This document shows, piece after piece, positions 36,117-45,400 of a stretch of DNA of 64,000 nucleotides. Source of the stretch: Sulfopaludibacter sp035606355 (GTDB lineage: Bacteria; Acidobacteriota; Terriglobia; Bryobacterales; Bryobacteraceae); NCBI GenBank assembly GCA_035606355.1, contig DATNFO010000008.1, forward strand, positions 62,001-126,000, given 5' to 3'. How positions within the stretch are numbered: position 1 is the stretch's first letter; each line of letters starts with the position of its first letter. Position numbers and translations under genes: made by a program. Under the pieces are notes generated by a model. It did not search any database, had not been told where the DNA came from, and saw only the letters and a program-made list of their open reading frames with translations.

Positions 36117-37142
36117 ATGCCGACGAATACTCCGGCCGCGCCCGTTCGCCTCAAGGACATCGCACGCGACCTCAATGTGTCTGTGATGACGGTTTCCAAA
36201 GTTGTGCGCGGATGCGCCGACGTAGGCGCGGAAACGCGCAGCCGCGTGCTGGCCCGCATCAAGGAACTGAATTATCAGCCCAACTGGGTGGCGCGCAGCC
36301 TGGCGGCAAGACGCACCTTCATCATTGGACTGGTGGTTCCCGACCTGATGCACTCCTTCTTCGCGGAAATCGCCAAAGGCATCTCGAGTTCCATCCGCCC
36401 GCTCGGTTACGACGTCGTCATTTGCAACTCGGAAGAGAACAGCGAACTGGAAGCCAGCGAGGTGGAACGGTTGTTGGCGCGGCAGGTGGACGGCCTCATT
36501 CTTGCTTCCGCGCAGCCGCCGGAAAACTCGGAAGTGTTCGAGCGCATCGAGGCGCGCGGCGTTCCTTACGTACTGATCGACCGGCGATTTCCCAATCGCA
36601 CCGCGTCCTATGTGGGCGCGGATGACGAAGCGATCGGCCGGATCGCTACCCAGCATCTCATCGACGTGGGCTGCCGCCGGATCGCGCATATCGCCGGACC
36701 GCACACTACCCCCGGAGTCAACCGGCTGAAGGGATACCGCGGGGCTCTCGCCGACGCGAAAATCGAAGTTCGCGAAGAGTACATCGTACATGCAACCGAC
36801 GACGAAAGCGGGTACCAGGCCACGCGCCAACTTTTGGCGCTGCCCGAACGTCCCGACGGCATCTTCGGATACAACGACCCGGTGGCGGCGGGAACCTTGA
36901 AGGCCGCGCTCGAAGCGCGCATCCGCATTCCGCAAGAGCTGAAGGTGATCGGCGCCGGAAACGTGCATTATTCGGATCTGCTGCGCGTGCCGCTCTCCAC
37001 CGTGGACCAGAGCAGCACGCAGATCGGCCAGCAGGCCGCGGATATTCTGCTGAAAGCGATTGGGTCGAAACGCAAGAAGGCGCCGGTTACGCTGGTGACG
37101 GAGCCGCGCCTGATCGTTCGCGAATCGACTTCGGCCCAGTGA
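36117..37142 (+). CDS. LacI-family transcriptional regulator
   Basis: The 341-residue protein has an N-terminal LacI helix-turn-helix (VRLKDIARDLNVSVMTVSKV, about 9-28) with hinge NYQPNWVARSLA, and a periplasmic-binding-protein-like effector domain (about 60-330) with IGLVVPDLMHSFFAEIAKG and GYNDPVAAGTLKAALEA. The effector is probably a sugar; unknown. ATG at 36117 has GGAAG directly in front, and no better start is in frame. It is divergent from the MoxR operon across 89 bp that hold an 8-bp inverted repeat (ATCTCCTT at 36031, AAGGAGAT at 36069), so it may control that operon. Its 3' end is duplicated downstream. Confidence 0.92.
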   Translation: MPTNTPAAPVRLKDIARDLNVSVMTVSKVVRGCADVGAETRSRVLARIKELNYQPNWVARSLAARRTFIIGLVVPDLMHSFFAEIAKGISSSIRPLGYDVVICNSEENSELEASEVERLLARQVDGLILASAQPPENSEVFERIEARGVPYVLIDRRFPNRTASYVGADDEAIGRIATQHLIDVGCRRIAHIAGPHTTPGVNRLKGYRGALADAKIEVREEYIVHATDDESGYQATRQLLALPERPDGIFGYNDPVAAGTLKAALEARIRIPQELKVIGAGNVHYSDLLRVPLSTVDQSSTQIGQQAADILLKAIGSKRKKAPVTLVTEPRLIVRESTSAQ

Positions 37143-37182
37143 GGCTGGGAGCTCGTCACTCCGGTACTAAGGACATCCTCTA

Positions 37183-37335
37183 CCGCTCCCTTACGGGTTT
37201 GTGAAGAAATCCGGCTGCCGTTCTTGTCGCGATCCACTCGCCTTTCGATGCACCTTTTACCGCTTCCTAACGGGATTGTGAAACAATCCGGCTGTCGCTC
37301 TCGTCGCACTTCATCCGCCTTTTCGACACCTTTTA
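37183..37335. repeat. two tandem ~77-bp half-units of the palindromic repeat
   Basis: Units start at 37183 and 37260 (CCGCTCCCTTACGG and CCGCTTCCTAACGG) and run to the full palindrome at 37336. Each contains a TGTGAA...ATCCGGCTG segment and ends with CACCTTTTA. The period is 77 and then 76 bp. Confidence 0.8.
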
Positions 37336-37480
37336 CCGCTCCCTTACGGTCACGGCTCCGTTAGCAGAATCAACTAGATACGGAGCCGTGACCGTAAGGG
37401 AGCGGTAAAAGGTGCCGGGGATCCGAGGCGTTTTGAAGTCGGCATAAGAGCAATTCGATATTTTTTCACAACCCCTAACG
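37327..37480. repeat. palindromic dispersed repeat, copy 2 (perfect 35-bp stem)
   Basis: Arms 37327-37361 and 37380-37414 are exact reverse complements over 35 bp with an 18-nt loop, the same loop length as copy 1. The right flank to about 37480 (GGTGCCGGGGAT..., TTTTTTCACA) is shared with copy 3. The stem is long enough to form a cruciform in DNA or a duplex in RNA. The lacI 3' duplicate begins 11 bp after this region. Confidence 0.88.
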
Positions 37481-37490
37481 GTCGAGGCTC

Positions 37491-37720
37491 CGCTCGAAGC
37501 GCGCATTCCGCAAGAGCTGAAGGTGATCGGCGCCGGAAACGTGCATTATTCGGATCTGCTGCGCGTGCCGCTCTCCACCGTGGACCAGAGCAGCACGCAG
37601 ATCGGCCAGCAGGCGGCCGATATTTTGCTGAAAGCGATTGGGTCGAAACGCAAGAAGGCGCCGGTTACGCTGGTGACGGAGCCGCGCCTGATCGTTCGCG
37701 AATCGACTTCGGCCCAGTAA
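37491..37720 (+). pseudogene. duplicated 3' fragment of the LacI-family gene
   Basis: Bases 37491-37718 repeat 36907-37140 with one 6-bp deletion and only a few substitutions (for example GCCGCGGAT versus GCGGCCGAT). The last about 65 codons are identical in protein (MIGAGNVHYSDLLRVPL... to ESTSAQ), then the copy stops with TAA where the intact gene has TGA. It lacks the DNA-binding and most of the effector domain and so is a fragment. The two copies flank the palindromic repeat cluster. Recent duplication is inferred from the near-identity. Confidence 0.9.
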
Positions 37721-37768
37721 CGGACAACGTACTCCGAAATCGGCTAGACTGGAACCGGAGCCGATGTG

Positions 37769-37852
37769 ATGGATGTACCCGAAATCCTGATTGCGATTGG
37801 AATCCTGGCCTGCATCGCGTGGGCTATTTACAATCGCGTTCACCAGCACTAG
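37769..37852 (+). CDS. possible 27-residue single-span membrane peptide
   Basis: MDVPEILIAIGILACIAWAI then YNRVHQH ends at TAG. The first 21 residues form one hydrophobic helix. GGAG (37756-37759) is 9 nt upstream of ATG. The short length makes chance possible, and a conserved homologue is needed to accept it. It lies between the lacI fragment and the convergent response regulator gene. Confidence 0.35.
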   Translation: MDVPEILIAIGILACIAWAIYNRVHQH

Positions 37853-37862
37853 CGATTGTGAG

Positions 37863-38513
37863 CTACGGCCGCGTTGTGCCGAGCGAGCTCTCGAGCGCTA
37901 TGCGCACCAACTGGCTGCGCGTGCGCACTCGCATTTTCTGAAAGAGCTGCTGCAGGGTAGCTTTGACGGCGCTTTCGCTGACTCCGAGCTGCGAGGCGAT
38001 TTCCTTATTGGTGAGACCTTCGAACAACCCACGGAGCACCTGCTGTTCCCTATCCGTCAGCAGCTTGCGAAAGTCCGGCGCCGGCCGCGCCGATGCTCCG
38101 TCCACCAGCATATGGATGACTTTCTGATCCACCCACATCTCGCCCGCGGCCACTAACCGGATCGCCTGCGCCAGCAATCCCGGAGTGTTGTGCTTCAGAA
38201 AAATACCCGAGGCGCCCATTTTCAGCGCCGCCGACGATTCGGCGGTGTTCATCCCCGCCGTCACCATCAACACTTTTCCCCGATACCCCGCCTCGCTCGC
38301 TGCGGCGATGAAACGCGTTCCCCGATCCTCGCCCAAGTCATAATCCAGCAGCACGACATCCACCGGGGACTTCACCAATTCCCGCAAAGCCTCCTCCATA
38401 TCGCCGCAATGGGCGGCCATTTCGAAATCGGGCTCCGTCGCCAGCAGGCGCGCCAGGCTCTCGCGAAACAGCACGTGGTCGTCAACGAGCAACAGTCTGA
38501 TTTTGTTTGCCAT
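37863..38513 (-). CDS. NarL/LuxR-type response regulator
   Basis: The 216-residue protein has a receiver domain (about 5-120) with VDDH, phosphoacceptor D57 in VVLLDYDLG and Lys in GIFLKHNT, then a LuxR helix-turn-helix (about 150-205): LTDREQQVLRGLFEGLTNKE and IASQLGVSESAVKATLQQLF. It is the DNA-binding partner of the kinase gene it overlaps by 32 bp (38482-38513). Location beside a divergent RND operon suggests it controls that operon and possibly binds the 16-bp repeats at 39975-40012. Confidence 0.92.
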   Translation of the reverse strand: MANKIRLLLVDDHVLFRESLARLLATEPDFEMAAHCGDMEEALRELVKSPVDVVLLDYDLGEDRGTRFIAAASEAGYRGKVLMVTAGMNTAESSAALKMGASGIFLKHNTPGLLAQAIRLVAAGEMWVDQKVIHMLVDGASARPAPDFRKLLTDREQQVLRGLFEGLTNKEIASQLGVSESAVKATLQQLFQKMRVRTRSQLVRIALESSLGTTRP

Positions 38514-39918
38514 GGCGTGGGCTGTCGCGAACTTCGGGGTCGCGCGGACCGGCGGCGTTCAGGTCTATGATGAACGCGCAACCCGGCGCGGAAGGGTCGT
38601 AGCGAAGATCGGCGTGAAAGCTGCGCGCAAACGCGCGAGAGAGAAACAGGCCCAAGCCGGTGGACTCGGCGCCCTTTTGGAACGGCTGAAAGAGTTTGCC
38701 CGGGGTTTCGATGCCGGGGCCGGTATCGGCTACGCGCACCGAGACGGAACCGCTACGGAGCGACACGGAAATATCGATGCGCTTCATCTCCGAGCTCTCC
38801 AGCGCGCGCACGCTGTTCTTGGTGAGATTGAGCAGCACTTGCATGAGGCGGTGGCGGTCTGCCCAAACCGCCGGAGTGCGCGGAGGCACGTGCCAGGAAG
38901 TGACGATCCCCGCTTCTTCGCAGACGGGCTCAAGAACGATGCGGAGATCTTCGATGATTTCGCGCAGGTCCACCGGACCCGCCTCGCTAGCTCCCGCGCT
39001 CTGCTTCAACTCCATCGAGGCGATTTTGTTCAGCGTCTCCACCAGCGAACCCAGTGCATCGAAATCCTTGTTCGCCTGCAGCGTGCCGCCGCGCGCCAGG
39101 TTCTCATAAATGACTCCGATGGCGCCGCAGACGTTGCGCACCTCGTGGGAGACGGCGCCCACGAGAATGCGCGAGCCCGCCATGAGCTGCTCCAGATTGC
39201 TCTCTTCGCGCTCGCGGAGTTCTTCGCTGCTATCCACCACCAGCGCGGCCAGGCGGGGGCCCGACGCGGTCTTGTAAGTCGAAAAGAACACGTTCGCGAT
39301 GAACACTTCGCCGTTTTCGCGCTCGCCCCGGCACTCCATTTCGGTATGGAAGGAATGCGCGCCCTCTTCGAGCGGCACGCGCCCCAGCGCGGGGACGTAG
39401 CGGGTGATACTGCGGCCGGCGAAGGTCCCCGCCGGAATATCGAAAAGCCGGTGCGCCGCCGAATTCGCGAGAATCACGTGACCATCGCCATCGGCCGTCA
39501 GAATTGCCACCGGACTGCTGGAAATCAGAAACTCGAGTTGTTCCTCGGCGGCGCGGCGCGCGCGTGATTCGCGCTCCAGCCGCTGCACGTTTTCCACTTC
39601 GGTTCTGCGGCTGCGCGTCAACTCGAAGGCGAACAGGCCGGTGCCGGCGAGCGCCGCGAAAACCAGAATATCCTGCGGCAAAGAGACGGTCGCCGAAAAC
39701 GAGTACGGGTCAAACAGATCCGCCAGCAGAGTGCACAATAGCGCCGTGCAAACCACCTGCCACCGCTCGAGAACGGTGCCGACCAGCAGCACGGGAAAGA
39801 GATACAGAAAGCCGAAGGCGATCGGCGCATCGACCCGCCAGTCCATGGCTGCGATCGCTACCGTCAGCGCGGCAGCCGCCCAGATGCGCCGGCGGCTGCT
39901 CGAAAACGCAAAATTCAT
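38482..39918 (-). CDS. PAS-domain sensor histidine kinase
   Basis: The protein has 478 residues. Four transmembrane helices (about 12-100) resemble an MHYT/MASE-like integral sensor. A PAS domain follows (about 125-230, SPVAILTADGDGHVILANSA, EMECRGERENGEVF), then an atypical H-box with H258 (VGAVSHEVRNVCGAIGVI), and the ATPase region with N box LMQVLLNLTKNSVRAL, ADTGPGIETP and GLGLFLSRAFARSFHADL. The ATG at 39918 is preferred; a GTG at 39957 would add 13 residues. It overlaps its response regulator. Confidence 0.9.
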   Translation of the reverse strand: MNFAFSSSRRRIWAAAALTVAIAAMDWRVDAPIAFGFLYLFPVLLVGTVLERWQVVCTALLCTLLADLFDPYSFSATVSLPQDILVFAALAGTGLFAFELTRSRRTEVENVQRLERESRARRAAEEQLEFLISSSPVAILTADGDGHVILANSAAHRLFDIPAGTFAGRSITRYVPALGRVPLEEGAHSFHTEMECRGERENGEVFIANVFFSTYKTASGPRLAALVVDSSEELREREESNLEQLMAGSRILVGAVSHEVRNVCGAIGVIYENLARGGTLQANKDFDALGSLVETLNKIASMELKQSAGASEAGPVDLREIIEDLRIVLEPVCEEAGIVTSWHVPPRTPAVWADRHRLMQVLLNLTKNSVRALESSEMKRIDISVSLRSGSVSVRVADTGPGIETPGKLFQPFQKGAESTGLGLFLSRAFARSFHADLRYDPSAPGCAFIIDLNAAGPRDPEVRDSPRHGKQNQTVAR

Positions 39919-39974
39919 GCGTGAGTAGCCCCTGCTGAATTGTAGGAACAAATGCACGATTCGGCCAAGCCTTC

Positions 39975-40012
39975 CGCCTGAAAGATAGGTTCGCGTCGCC
40001 TGAAAGATAGGT
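39975..40012. promoter_or_regulatory. paired 16-bp direct repeats between kinase and efflux operon
   Basis: CGCCTGAAAGATAGGT occurs at 39975-39990 and at 39997-40012, start-to-start spacing 22 bp (two helical turns). It lies in the 157-bp divergent region, so it is a candidate operator for the adjacent NarL-type regulator. Confidence 0.5.
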
Positions 40013-40075
40013 GGCCGGCACCAATACCCGGTCGCTAGATTCAGAGTAACAGGAGAGTTTTCCGTTCACCGAAAC

Positions 40076-41323
40076 ATGAGGTGTTGCTACGTCTTGCAGG
40101 TTGCACTTTTCGCCGCGTACCCTGCCGCCGGGCAAACTGCGCTCACGTGGGAGCAGGTGAAGACGCGGTTTGAGTCCGGCAACCCCACGATGATCGCCGC
40201 TCACTTGAACGTGCAGGAATCGAAAGCGCAGGAGGTGACCGCATACCTGCGCCCGAACCCCAACGCGACTGTCCTCATCGATCAGCTCGATCCTTTCAGC
40301 GGGAATCCGTACCGCCCGTTCGGCAACGCGCTGCCGTTGATCTCCATGGATTACCTGCATGAGCGGCAGCACAAGCGCGAACTTCGCCTGGAAAGCGCGC
40401 AGCAAGGCACGGCCATTGCGCAATCGCAGGCGGCCGACACGGAACGTACCCTGCTTTTCAACCTGCGCTCCGCGTTCGTGCAGACGCTGCAGGCAAAGGC
40501 GCTGCTCGCCAGCGCACAGGAGAACCTGGATTACTTCGACCGGCAGCTTTCGATCAATCAAGACCGCTATCGTGCGGGCGACATTGCGCGCGTGGACCTC
40601 GATCGAGTTCTGTTACAGCGCGTGCAATACCAGAGCGATTTCGAATCCGCGCAAGTGAATCTGCGCACGGCTAAGATCACGCTGCTCACCTTGCTGAACG
40701 ATCGCACGCAGCTCGACGCTTTCGATGTTACGGGCAACTACGATTTCTCCGCCGCCGTGCCGCCGCTGAGCACGTTCCGCGACACCGCCCTCGCCAATCG
40801 CCCCGATCTGCAGGCGGCAATCCAAACGATACGCAAGGCCGAAGTGGACCACCGGCTCGCGGTTGCGAACGGGTCCACGGACCCCACCATCGGCGTCGAC
40901 TTCGGCCGCAATCCTCCGATCCCCGTCTACATGGGTGTAAGCGTGAGCATCCCGGTGCGCATCTTCGACCGCAATCAAGGGGAGAAGGCGCGCACGCAGA
41001 TCGATATCGCGCATGCCGAGCGCGAGCGGCAGGCGACGGAAGCGCAGGTTTTCGGCGACGTGGACTCCGCGTATTACACGCTGCTCAGCGCGCTCAACCT
41101 CTTAAAACCGTATCGCGCGCCGGATGGCTATCTGGCCACCGCCGGCCGCATCCGCGACACCATCTCTTTTTCCTATCAGCACGGGCAGGCCGCGCTGGTG
41201 GACTACCTGGACGCGCAGCGCGAGTACCGCGCCACGCAGGTAGCTTATATCAACCTGATCGCTTCTTACCTGACCGCCGCGGGACAGTTGAATCTCGCGG
41301 CCGGCCGCGAGGTTATTCCATGA
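40076..41323 (+). CDS. TolC-family outer-membrane channel (CzcC-like)
   Basis: The 415-residue protein has a signal peptide (MRCCYVLQVALFAAYPAAGQ) and two TolC-type coiled-coil halves (for example WEQVKTRFESGNPTMIAAHL, LQAKALLASAQENLDYFDRQ, and QTIRKAEVDHRLAVANGSTD). It forms the outer-membrane exit of a tripartite efflux pump. AGGAGAG is about 18 nt before the ATG, farther than usual. The stop overlaps the adaptor start by 4 bp (ATGA). Operon order C-B-A is that of czcCBA-type systems. Confidence 0.92.
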   Translation: MRCCYVLQVALFAAYPAAGQTALTWEQVKTRFESGNPTMIAAHLNVQESKAQEVTAYLRPNPNATVLIDQLDPFSGNPYRPFGNALPLISMDYLHERQHKRELRLESAQQGTAIAQSQAADTERTLLFNLRSAFVQTLQAKALLASAQENLDYFDRQLSINQDRYRAGDIARVDLDRVLLQRVQYQSDFESAQVNLRTAKITLLTLLNDRTQLDAFDVTGNYDFSAAVPPLSTFRDTALANRPDLQAAIQTIRKAEVDHRLAVANGSTDPTIGVDFGRNPPIPVYMGVSVSIPVRIFDRNQGEKARTQIDIAHAERERQATEAQVFGDVDSAYYTLLSALNLLKPYRAPDGYLATAGRIRDTISFSYQHGQAALVDYLDAQREYRATQVAYINLIASYLTAAGQLNLAAGREVIP

Positions 41324-42459
41324 ATCGCAGTATGCTCCTGGGCGCCGTGTGCCTGGCCGCTGCCGCCTGCCTGGCAGGCTGCGGAGCCAAGGGCGAAACG
41401 GCCGACCCAAAGGCCGAAGCGCCGCCGCCCGCGCAGGTGGTGCAGGAAGGCGGCTCGGACATTGTCAAGGTCGATAAGCCTGGCCAGTTTTCGCTGGCGA
41501 CTGCCACAGAGTACGCGGCAGTGCCCGAGTTGCGGGCAACGGGCGCGGTCGCCGTGGATGTATCGCGCAACGTCCCGGTGGTTTCCCTCGCCTCCGGCCG
41601 TATTCTCGAAGTGCACGCGCGCCTCGGCGATAGCGTGACCAAGGGCCAGTTGCTGATGCGCGTGCAGAGCAACGATCTCGCCCAGGCATTTTCGGACTAC
41701 CGCCAGGCCGGCGCCGACGAAACTCTCACGCGCGCGCAACTGGATCGCGCCAAACTGCTTTATGACAAAGGGGCGATCGCACAGAAAGACGTCGAAATCG
41801 CCGAAGACGCGAATGCGAAGGCCAAGATCGCCGTGCTCACCGCCCAAGAGCATTTGCGCGTTCTGGGCGCGGATAAGGATCGCCCGAGCAGCATTGTAGA
41901 CGTCACGGCGCCGATTTCCGGCGTCATCACAGACCAGCAGGTCACCGCCGCCGCCGGCACGCAGGGGCTCGCCTCGCCGAGCGCATTCACGATCTCCGAT
42001 CTTTCGCAGGTGTGGATCCTTTGCGACGTTTACGAAAACGATCTTCACTTCGTGCGCACCGGCGAGACCGCCGAAGTGCACCCGAATGCGTATCCATCCA
42101 TGGTGCTGAGAGGCCGCATCGATAACATCGGCCCGATTCTCGACCCTAACCTGCGCACCGCGAAGGTGCGTTTGCAGGTTGCCAACCCGTCACATGCGCT
42201 GCGCGTCGGCATGTTCGTCACGGCGACGTTTCGCGGGGAAAAGAAAGCGGCGCACGCCGTTGTGCCTGCTTCCGCCGTGCTGCACCTGCACGACCGGGAT
42301 TGGGTGTATATGCCGGTGAACGGGACGGAGTTCCGGCGCGTCCCGGTGGTGGGCGGCAACATGGTACCACCCGGCCTGCAGGAGATTGTGTCGGGCCTGC
42401 TGCCCGGCGACAAGGTAGTGGCGAACGCGCTGGTGCTGCAGAACACGAGCGAACAATGA
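41320..42459 (+). CDS. RND efflux periplasmic adaptor lipoprotein (CzcB/CusB-like)
   Basis: The 379-residue protein has a lipobox (CLAGCGAKGE, Cys about 24). The lipoyl-like half motif SGRILEVHARLGDSVTKGQ precedes an alpha-hairpin (AKLLYDKGAIAQKDVEIAED), then IVDVTAPISGVITDQQVTA and the beta-barrel DVYENDLHFVRTGETAEVHP. It links the RND pump to the outer-membrane channel. No extra metal-chelating N-terminal His cluster is seen, so metal specificity cannot be predicted. Overlaps both neighbours by 4 bp. Confidence 0.92.
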   Translation: MNRSMLLGAVCLAAAACLAGCGAKGETADPKAEAPPPAQVVQEGGSDIVKVDKPGQFSLATATEYAAVPELRATGAVAVDVSRNVPVVSLASGRILEVHARLGDSVTKGQLLMRVQSNDLAQAFSDYRQAGADETLTRAQLDRAKLLYDKGAIAQKDVEIAEDANAKAKIAVLTAQEHLRVLGADKDRPSSIVDVTAPISGVITDQQVTAAAGTQGLASPSAFTISDLSQVWILCDVYENDLHFVRTGETAEVHPNAYPSMVLRGRIDNIGPILDPNLRTAKVRLQVANPSHALRVGMFVTATFRGEKKAAHAVVPASAVLHLHDRDWVYMPVNGTEFRRVPVVGGNMVPPGLQEIVSGLLPGDKVVANALVLQNTSEQ

Positions 42460-45400
42460 TCCGCGGGCTCATCGATTTCGCTCTCAATAACCGCTTTCTG
42501 GTTACGCTTGCCGCACTGCTGCTGCTGGTGTGGGGCGCTATTTCCTTTCATAATCTGCCGGTCGAGGCGTATCCCGACGTGGCCAACAACTACGTCCAGA
42601 TCATCACGCAGTGGCCCGGCCGGGCAGCGGAAGAGGTGGAGCAACAGGTCACGATTCCGATCGAAATCGTGATGAACGGCATTCCGCACCTGGAACATTT
42701 GCGCTCCACGTCGCTGTTCGGACTCTCCAGCCTGATGCTGATCTTCGACGACGAATCCAGCAACGATTGGAACCGGCAGAAGGTGCTGGAGCGGCTGTCA
42801 CAACTGAATCTGCCCTCCGGATTGCAGCCGCAGATCGGCTCCGATTACAGTCCCGTCGGCCAGATCTATTGGTACACGCTGAAGAGCACCAATCCGAATT
42901 ACGACATTATGGCGCTCAAGTCGATTGAGGATTGGACGCTCGAAAAGCAGTTCAAGAGCGTGCCGAACGTGGTGGATGTGGTGAGCTTCGGCGGCTCCAC
43001 GCGCGAATACCAGGTGGCAATCGACCCCGACCGGCTGGTTGCATACGGGCTCAGCATCGGCCAGGTGGAGCAGCAACTGGCGAACAACAACGTGAACGCG
43101 GGAGGCAGCTTCGTCGAAGCCGGACTTCAGCAGATCAACGTGCGCGCCGTTGGCCTGATCCGCACCGTACACGATATCGAAGAGACCGTGGTGAAGACGC
43201 AGAACGGCACGCCGGTGCGCATCAAGGATATCGGCGAGGTGAGGCAGGGCGCGCGCATTCGCCTGGGGCAGATTGGCCGCGCCATCCACCGCGCGGACGG
43301 CAAGATCATCGATAACCCCGATGTGGTGGAGGGCATCGTGCTCTTGCGAAAGGGCGCGAACTCCGACGAAACGCTGGAGGCCATTCACGCGAAAGTGGAC
43401 GAGCTGAACAACCACATTCTGCCGCCGGGCGTAAAGATTGCACCGCACCTTGACCGCAGCGTGCTGGTGCACTTCACCACTCACACGGTGCTGCATAACC
43501 TGATCGAAGGCATCATTCTGGTCGCGCTGATTCTTTTCCTGTTTTTGGGCAATGCACGCGGCGCTTTCATTGTGGCGCTCACGATTCCGTTCTCGCTGCT
43601 GTTTGCCTCCATTTGTCTAAGCCTGGAACATATCCCTGCGAACCTGCTCTCGCTGGGCGCGCTGGATTTCGGCATGGTGGTGGAAGGCGCGGTGGTCATG
43701 GTGGAGAACATCGTGCGCTACCTGGGCCATCAGCGCGACCCTTCGTCAAATCTGACGCCTATCCGCGAAGCCGCGCATGAAGTGCAGCGGCCGGTGTTCT
43801 ATTCCATCGGCATCATCATCACGGCGTACCTGCCCATCTTCACGCTGCAGCGCGTGGAGGGCCGCCTTTTCAAGCCGATGGCGTGGACGGTTTCTTTCGC
43901 GCTGCTCGGCTCGCTTTTGTTTTCGCTCTTGATCGCTCCCGTGCTGTCCAGTTTCTTTTTCGGCGGGAACGTGCGCGAGTGGCACAACCCGGTACTCGAA
44001 GCGATCATCCGCGGATATCGCATGGCGCTGCGCACGGCGATTCGCATGCGTTGGGTGACGGTGGGAGTAGCGGCGGGTGCGCTCGCCGTCTCGGTTTATC
44101 TGATGATGAGCGGGATCATCGGGTCCGAGTTCCTTCCGCACCTCGACGAAGGCGCGATCTGGGCGCGCGCCACGCTGGCGCCCAGCACCGGTCCGACGGA
44201 AGGCGCGCGCGTGATGAATCAGGCGCGCGTGATTCTCGCGTCTTTTCCCGAGGTCAAGCAAGTGATCAGCCAGTTGGGACGGCCCGACGACGGCACCGAC
44301 ACCACGGGCTTCTTCAACACCGAGTATTACGTGGATCTCAAGGAGAAGAGCGAGTGGCGGCCCGTATTTCACGAAAACAAAGAAGCTCTGGTGGCGGCGA
44401 TGGATCGCGAGCTGGAGAAGGCGCCCGGCGCGTTGTGGAACTTTTCGCAGCCGATTGCCGACAACATGGAAGAGGCGGTCAGCGGCGTCAAGGGACAGCT
44501 CGCCATCAAGATTTACGGCGACGACTTGAAGACCCTCGAAGCCAAGGGCGACGAGATTGTGAATGTGCTGAAGACCGTGAACGGCATCGCCGACCTGGGC
44601 CTCTTCCGCGTGATCGGGCAGCCCAACCTGGAATTTCACGTGGACCGGGAAGCCGCCGCGCGGTACGGCATCAACGTCACCGATGTGCAGGACGCAATCG
44701 AGACGGCGGTGGGCGGCAAGGCAGTTTCGCAGGTGCTCGAAGGCGAGCAGCGCTACGATCTGGTGGCGCGATACGAGGCGCCGTATCGCACGACGAAGGA
44801 AGCGATCGAGAACATTCGCCTGGTGGCGCCCGGCGGCGAGCGCGTTTCACTCGCTCAGTTGTGCAACGTGAAGGTGCTCGACGGCGCTTCGGAGATCTAT
44901 CGCGAAGGCAACTCGCGCTACGTCGCCATCAAGTACAGCGTGCCGGTCCGCGACCTTGGCAGCACGGTGGAAGAGGCCATGCACAAGGTGGCGGCGCAGG
45001 TGAAGCTGCCGGTGGGCTATCACATTGACTGGGCGGGCGAATATGAAAGCCAGAAGCGCTCGCAGAAGCGGCTCGCCATCGTGGTGCCGATCACCATGCT
45101 GGTCATCTGCGTCATTCTCTTCACGATGTTCAAGTCCGCGAAGTGGGTGCTGCTGATTCTCGGCAATGTGGCGATGGCGCCGATCGGCGGATTACTGGCG
45201 CTGCTGCTCACGCACACGCATTTCAGCGTCTCGAGCGGCATCGGATTTCTGGCATTGTTCGGCGTCGCAGTGCAGACCGGCGTCATCATGCTGGAATACA
45301 TCAACCAGCTTCGAGCGCGCGGCGAAAGCATTCTGGACGCGGCGATCGACGGCTCGGTGCAGCGGCTTCGTCCGATCATGATGACGATGCTGGTGGCGAG

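Noticed and set aside
37183..37480. Insertion sequence suspected from inverted repeats
   Set aside because: No transposase frame lies between the arms and the stem is too short for one; only a non-autonomous repeat is supported.
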